Source: Syntrophaceae bacterium
Lineage (GTDB): Bacteria > Desulfobacterota > SM23-61
Direction: 5' to 3'
Assembly (NCBI GenBank): GCA_003154025.1
Contig: PMCE01000216.1
Location: 12,201-20,538 of the forward strand
DNA length: 8,338 nt
Shown piece by piece: positions 6,078 to 8,338 of this stretch. The stretch's first letter is position 1; every line of letters starts with the position of its first letter. The notes beneath the pieces were generated by a model. It did not search any database and had not been told where the DNA came from. It saw only the letters and a program-made list of their open reading frames with translations. Both the position numbers and the translations under genes were made by a program.

Positions 6078-7208
6078 TTACTGGCCCTTCCCGCGCATAT
6101 CGATGGGCCAGACATCCACGACGACTCCCTGCCGGGTGACGTAGAAGAAATCGAAGAGGTTGACTGTAGGATCGCAATGGGAGACGACCATCTCCAGAAC
6201 TTGCCCGATCTCGAACTTCCCCCCGCGGTCGGAAAGGAAGATTTTCCCGTGTTCATCCCCCGCCCATTCGTACCTCAGGCCCATCCCGTCCGGGTGACTG
6301 ACGGTAGGATTGGGGCCGTGGTGATAGAGGGCCTTGAGCCCGGCGTCGACGGTAAAAAAATCCCGGCGGTTGGCGCTGACCACCGTGGTAAGGAGCGTCA
6401 GGGCCGGGGGAAAATCCTCAAATTTCCGGGGATCCCGGGAAGACCCGATGTTGAGATATTCCGCATCCATGAGGGTATACGATCCCGCCTGGAGGTCGGT
6501 GAGCTCGGGAATCTGCCAGTCGATCTCGTGGGTGCCGGTCCCGCTTCCGGTAAAGATTTCCGGGGAGAGGCCGTTGGCCTGAAACTGGCGGAAGACCTCC
6601 GCCGCCTGGTTCAGCCACCCTATGGAGAAGTCCTTCCTCTCCTCAAAGCTGACGATGTGCTGCGCATGTCCGGCATAGCACTGAATGCCCCGCAGACGCA
6701 TGGCGGGGAGGCTAAAGATCCACTGGCCGAGGGCGAGCCCTTCACGGAAGGAGACCCCGGTCCGTCCCATGCCGGGGTCCAGGTCCACCAGCACCGACAG
6801 GCGAGCCCCCTGCTTTCGGGCGGCTTCATTCAGCATGCGGGCGTTGGTGGGATGATCCACCACCACCGTCAGCTCCGGGTCCCGGAACAAACATTCCATC
6901 AGCCGGACGATCTTTTGATCGGTCACCACCGGAGAGGTGATCAGGACTCCTCGCAGTCCGGCCTTCACCAGGACCTCAGCCTCGGAGACCTTGGCCACGC
7001 AGATTCCTACGCCCCCTGCTTCCACCTGCTTCTTGGCGATGGTCGAGCATTTATGCGTTTTGGCGTGAGGGCGGAGTTTTTTCCCGTGGGAATGCAGGTA
7101 GCCCTGCATGGTGCGGATATTTTTCTCTAATAGGTCCTGGTCGATTACCAGGCAAGGGGTATCCAGGCCCCATTTCGATGCCCCGATGCGGTCTCTGGGG
7201 TTGCTCAT
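6078..7208 (-). CDS. Fold-type III PLP enzyme, D-threonine / 3-hydroxy-D-aspartate aldolase or D-serine dehydratase family
   Basis: Protein of 376 residues with an alanine-racemase-like N-terminal TIM barrel and a C-terminal D-serine dehydratase-like domain. The PLP lysine is K50 in LRPHAKTHK. Further family blocks are VAKVSEAEVLVKAGLRGVLIT (71-91), DLDPGMGRTGV (142-152), RGIQCYAGHAQHIVSFEERK (173-192), the phosphate-binding GSGTGTHE and LQAGSYTLMDAEY. The metal site near the C-terminus reads SHCDPT (H344, D346), an HxD arrangement as in D-threonine aldolase and 3-hydroxy-D-aspartate aldolase rather than the HxC of animal D-serine dehydratase; the end VWPIDMRGKGQ also fits. So aldol cleavage of a beta-hydroxy D-amino acid to glycine plus an aldehyde (or glyoxylate) is the best guess, with dehydration the alternative. 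Start at 7208 follows an AGGAG box with 5-nt spacing. It is first in an operon with the Ldh2-type reductase. Confidence 0.92.
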   Translation of the reverse strand: MSNPRDRIGASKWGLDTPCLVIDQDLLEKNIRTMQGYLHSHGKKLRPHAKTHKCSTIAKKQVEAGGVGICVAKVSEAEVLVKAGLRGVLITSPVVTDQKIVRLMECLFRDPELTVVVDHPTNARMLNEAARKQGARLSVLVDLDPGMGRTGVSFREGLALGQWIFSLPAMRLRGIQCYAGHAQHIVSFEERKDFSIGWLNQAAEVFRQFQANGLSPEIFTGSGTGTHEIDWQIPELTDLQAGSYTLMDAEYLNIGSSRDPRKFEDFPPALTLLTTVVSANRRDFFTVDAGLKALYHHGPNPTVSHPDGMGLRYEWAGDEHGKIFLSDRGGKFEIGQVLEMVVSHCDPTVNLFDFFYVTRQGVVVDVWPIDMRGKGQ

Positions 7209-7253
7209 GTTTGCTCCTCTCCGACCATCCCGCCATCTTTGAATATTCTCAGG

Positions 7254-7282
7254 AGTGTATGAAAGGGAGGGGGAGAAGTCAA
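7254..7282 (-). promoter_or_regulatory. Sigma-70 promoter for the aldolase-reductase operon
   Basis: On the minus strand, TTGACT (bases 7282-7277, 5 of 6 consensus) is followed after exactly 17 bp by TACACT (7259-7254, 4 of 6). Transcription would begin near 7247, giving a leader of about 39 nt to the ATG at 7208. The palindrome GAATATTC at 7241-7248 overlaps the predicted start site and could be an operator. The two hexamers and spacing are seen directly; activity is inference. Confidence 0.6.
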
Positions 7283-7326
7283 CAAAGAATTGAGAGAACC
7301 AAGAAATGGAGAAGGCGCAATAAAAC

Positions 7327-7366
7327 GGGTTAGCCCGTTGCCCTGTTGGCCGGTTGGCCAGTTTTA
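7327..7366 (+). repeat. Degenerate tandem array with 8-bp period
   Basis: Five consecutive octamers share GTT at positions 3-5: GGGTTAGC (7327), CCGTTGCC (7335), CTGTTGGC (7343), CGGTTGGC (7351) and CAGTTTTA (7359). The array also folds: AACGGG at 7324-7329 pairs with CCCGTT at 7334-7339 around a 4-nt loop, and TGGCC at 7347-7351 is mirrored as GGCCA at 7356-7360 around GGTT, although the hairpins are probably a by-product of the repeat. Short-period GTT-rich arrays of this kind often recur in intergenic regions of a genome. Whether this one is dispersed cannot be told from one window. Confidence 0.55.
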
Positions 7367-7401
7367 AGGATTAAAGAAATGCTGCCGCGGGCGGGCTAAC
7401 C
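7328..7401. repeat. 10-bp perfect inverted repeat spanning the array
   Basis: GGTTAGCCCG at 7328-7337 returns inverted as CGGGCTAACC at 7392-7401, enclosing the rest of the period-8 array and an AT-richer spacer of 54 bp. A small hairpin follows immediately (CGGTG at 7401-7405 with CACCG at 7414-7418). The structure could be an intergenic repeat element with inverted ends or a hairpin between divergent transcription units. No T-run that would make it an obvious terminator follows on either strand. Confidence 0.5.
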
Positions 7402-7460
7402 GGTGAACGGGCGCACCGATTGCGATCTGCGAAAATGCGGAATGGAGGATAAGGAAAGAG

Positions 7461-7562
7461 ATTCGAATATTTCGTTGACAAGGATAAGGGCCTTTTGATA
7501 GGAAGGAGCCATCGTTGGCAAATTAACGCAGGACCAGAGAAAAGGGAGAGGAGAATTCGAAT
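7461..7562. promoter_or_regulatory. Pair of identical palindromes flanking the SDR promoter and start codon
   Basis: The 8-bp perfect palindrome ATTCGAAT occurs at 7461-7468, just upstream of the TTGACA hexamer, and again at 7555-7562, overlapping the SDR start codon. The copies are 94 bp apart, close to nine helical turns, so they lie on the same face of the helix. This is the geometry of a repressor that binds two operators and loops the DNA, but short palindromes can repeat by chance, so this remains a candidate. Confidence 0.25.
7475..7503 (+). promoter_or_regulatory. Candidate sigma-70 promoter for the SDR gene
   Basis: A perfect -35 hexamer TTGACA lies at 7475-7480. The best -10 candidates 17-18 bp downstream (ATAGGA at 7498, TAGGAA at 7499) are poor, so this would be a weak or activator-dependent promoter. 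The palindrome ATTCGAAT at 7461-7468 lies just upstream. The leader to the ATG at 7561 would be about 50 nt. Confidence 0.35.
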
Positions 7563-8313
7563 GGAATTGCACATAAAGGGCAAAGTGGCTTTGGTGACCG
7601 GGGGGGCTTCGGGGATCGGGGAAAAGACGGCGGAATTTCTCGTCCAGGAAGGGGTCAAAGTCCTGGTCAGCGACGTGAATCGGGAGCGAATCGAGAAGGC
7701 CGTGGCGTCTTTGAAGGGGATGGGGGGAGAGGTCCAAGGGATCCCCTGCGACGTGACCCAGGAAGAGCAGGTTTCGAAGATGGTAGCTGAGGCCCGGTCT
7801 CATTTCGGGACCATCGATTTTCTGGTGAACAGCGCCGGAATCGGGGGAAGCATGGCCCCCCTGGAGACCGCCAAACGTCAGGATTGGCAGAGAATCCTGG
7901 AAATCAACCTAATCGGGACCATCAATTGCTGTAAGGCGGTCATGCCGATCCTGCGGGAAAAGAGGGGCGGAAGGATCGTCAACATCGCCTCCGAGGCCGG
8001 AGTCTCCGGAGAGAAAGGGCTGGAGATCTACGCCGCTTCCAAGGGAGGGGTCATCGCACTCACCAAGTCGCTGGCCAAGAACCTGGGCCGCGACCAGGTC
8101 ACGGTCAACGCCGTGGCCCCGGCTTTTGTCCACTCTCCCATGACCTCCTACCTGACCTCCGAATTAGAACGGAAGTGGCTGAAGATGTATGTAATTAAGA
8201 GGCTGGGGGAGACCAAGGACATAGCCAGCATGATCGTCTTCCTCTGCTCCGACCGGTGCTCGTGGATTACCGGGCAGACGATTTCCGTCAACGGGGGGTT
8301 TTCGATGAAGTGA
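7561..8313 (+). CDS. Classical short-chain dehydrogenase/reductase (FabG-like)
   Basis: NAD(P)-dependent cytoplasmic oxidoreductase of 250 residues, the standard length of classical SDRs. Rossmann motif TGGASGIG is at 13-20; D38 at the end of the second strand suggests NAD(H) rather than NADP(H); CDVT at 63-66 contacts adenine; NSAG at 90-93 replaces the usual NNAG. The catalytic tetrad is N116, S144, Y157 and K161 (YAASK), with the normal 13-residue Ser-Tyr distance. The post-catalytic motif reads NAVAPAF where most relatives have PG, and the C-terminus ITGQTISVNGGFSMK is typical. The start at 7561 has AGGAG at 7549-7553, 7 nt upstream, and matches the family N-terminus; an in-frame ATG at 7495 adds an unlikely basic extension. 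Automatic annotation would say 3-oxoacyl-ACP reductase or glucose dehydrogenase, but the position away from fatty-acid genes argues for some secondary alcohol or hydroxy-acid substrate. Divergent from the aldolase operon. Confidence 0.93.
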   Translation: MELHIKGKVALVTGGASGIGEKTAEFLVQEGVKVLVSDVNRERIEKAVASLKGMGGEVQGIPCDVTQEEQVSKMVAEARSHFGTIDFLVNSAGIGGSMAPLETAKRQDWQRILEINLIGTINCCKAVMPILREKRGGRIVNIASEAGVSGEKGLEIYAASKGGVIALTKSLAKNLGRDQVTVNAVAPAFVHSPMTSYLTSELERKWLKMYVIKRLGETKDIASMIVFLCSDRCSWITGQTISVNGGFSMK

Positions 8314-8322
8314 GGCTCGTAA

Positions 8323-8338
8323 CTGGTTGCTGGTTCCT
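8323..8338 (+). repeat. Start of a short tandem repeat at the window edge
   Basis: Right after the SDR stop, CTGGTTG (8323-8329) and CTGGTTC (8330-8336) form a 7-bp tandem pair, and CT continues to the edge. The GGTT core resembles the array at 7327-7366. The array may extend beyond the window. Confidence 0.35.

Larger units (their letters stand above)
7209..7560. other. Divergent intergenic region between the aldolase operon and the SDR gene
   Basis: 352 bp without a credible gene. From left to right it holds the minus-strand promoter with a palindrome at its start site, a purine-rich stretch (7260-7320), a period-8 tandem array with hairpins (7324-7366), a second GC-rich block with an inverted copy of part of the array (7392-7418), then an AT-richer stretch with a candidate plus-strand promoter and two copies of the palindrome ATTCGAAT (7461-7468, 7555-7562). 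No transposase remnant is visible. Confidence 0.6.

Noticed and set aside
6177..7130. Open frame of 317 codons on the plus strand opposite the aldolase gene
   Set aside because: Shadow frame with no recognisable domain; the minus-strand gene has full family conservation.

Overview
The window looks like chromosomal DNA from a Gram-negative, GC-rich bacterium. The best guess is a deltaproteobacterium in the broad sense (Desulfobacterota or a relative). The reasons are a minor-pilin operon of the fimT-pilV-pilW-pilX type, a textbook sigma-54 promoter in front of it, E. coli-like CysK, and the general codon and GC style. This taxonomic call is inference; there is no rRNA or other marker gene here. 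No phage, transposase, CRISPR array, tRNA or rRNA gene was seen.

Layout. (1) Bases 1-671, minus strand: the N-terminal two thirds of a cysteine synthase (cysK), running off the left edge. (2) Bases 889-1104, plus: a small unrecognised helical protein. (3) Bases 1105-1663: a long non-coding stretch with a strong RNA-like stem-loop (1272-1310), AT-rich inverted repeats (1449-1516) and a perfect -24/-12 promoter (1608-1623). (4) Bases 1664-4887, plus: a compact five-gene operon of fimT/gspH-like, pilV-like, pilW-like and pilX-like pilins followed by a small secreted protein; no pilY1 or pilE follows. (5) Bases 4949-7208, minus, convergent with the pilin operon: a two-gene catabolic-looking operon, a fold-type III PLP enzyme (D-threonine / 3-hydroxy-D-aspartate aldolase family) followed by an Ldh2-family NAD(P)H-dependent 2-oxoacid/imine reductase, with a good sigma-70 promoter at 7254-7282. 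(6) Bases 7209-7560: a divergent intergenic region with a period-8 tandem array, inverted repeats and paired 8-bp palindromes. (7) Bases 7561-8313, plus: a classical short-chain dehydrogenase, followed at the window edge by the start of another short-period repeat.

How the genes work together. The pilin-like proteins would form the priming or tip complex of a type IV pilus or a related pseudopilus; the sigma-54 promoter suggests control by an enhancer-binding regulator such as PilR. The aldolase and Ldh2 genes are probably cotranscribed and may split a beta-hydroxy D-amino acid and reduce the carbonyl product. The divergent SDR may belong to the same metabolic theme, but its substrate cannot be read from sequence.

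I see no wholly new system. The most rewarding points are the sigma-54 promoter with its upstream architecture, the pilin operon that ends in an unknown secreted protein instead of PilY1, the aldolase/Ldh2 pairing, and the period-8 intergenic repeat.
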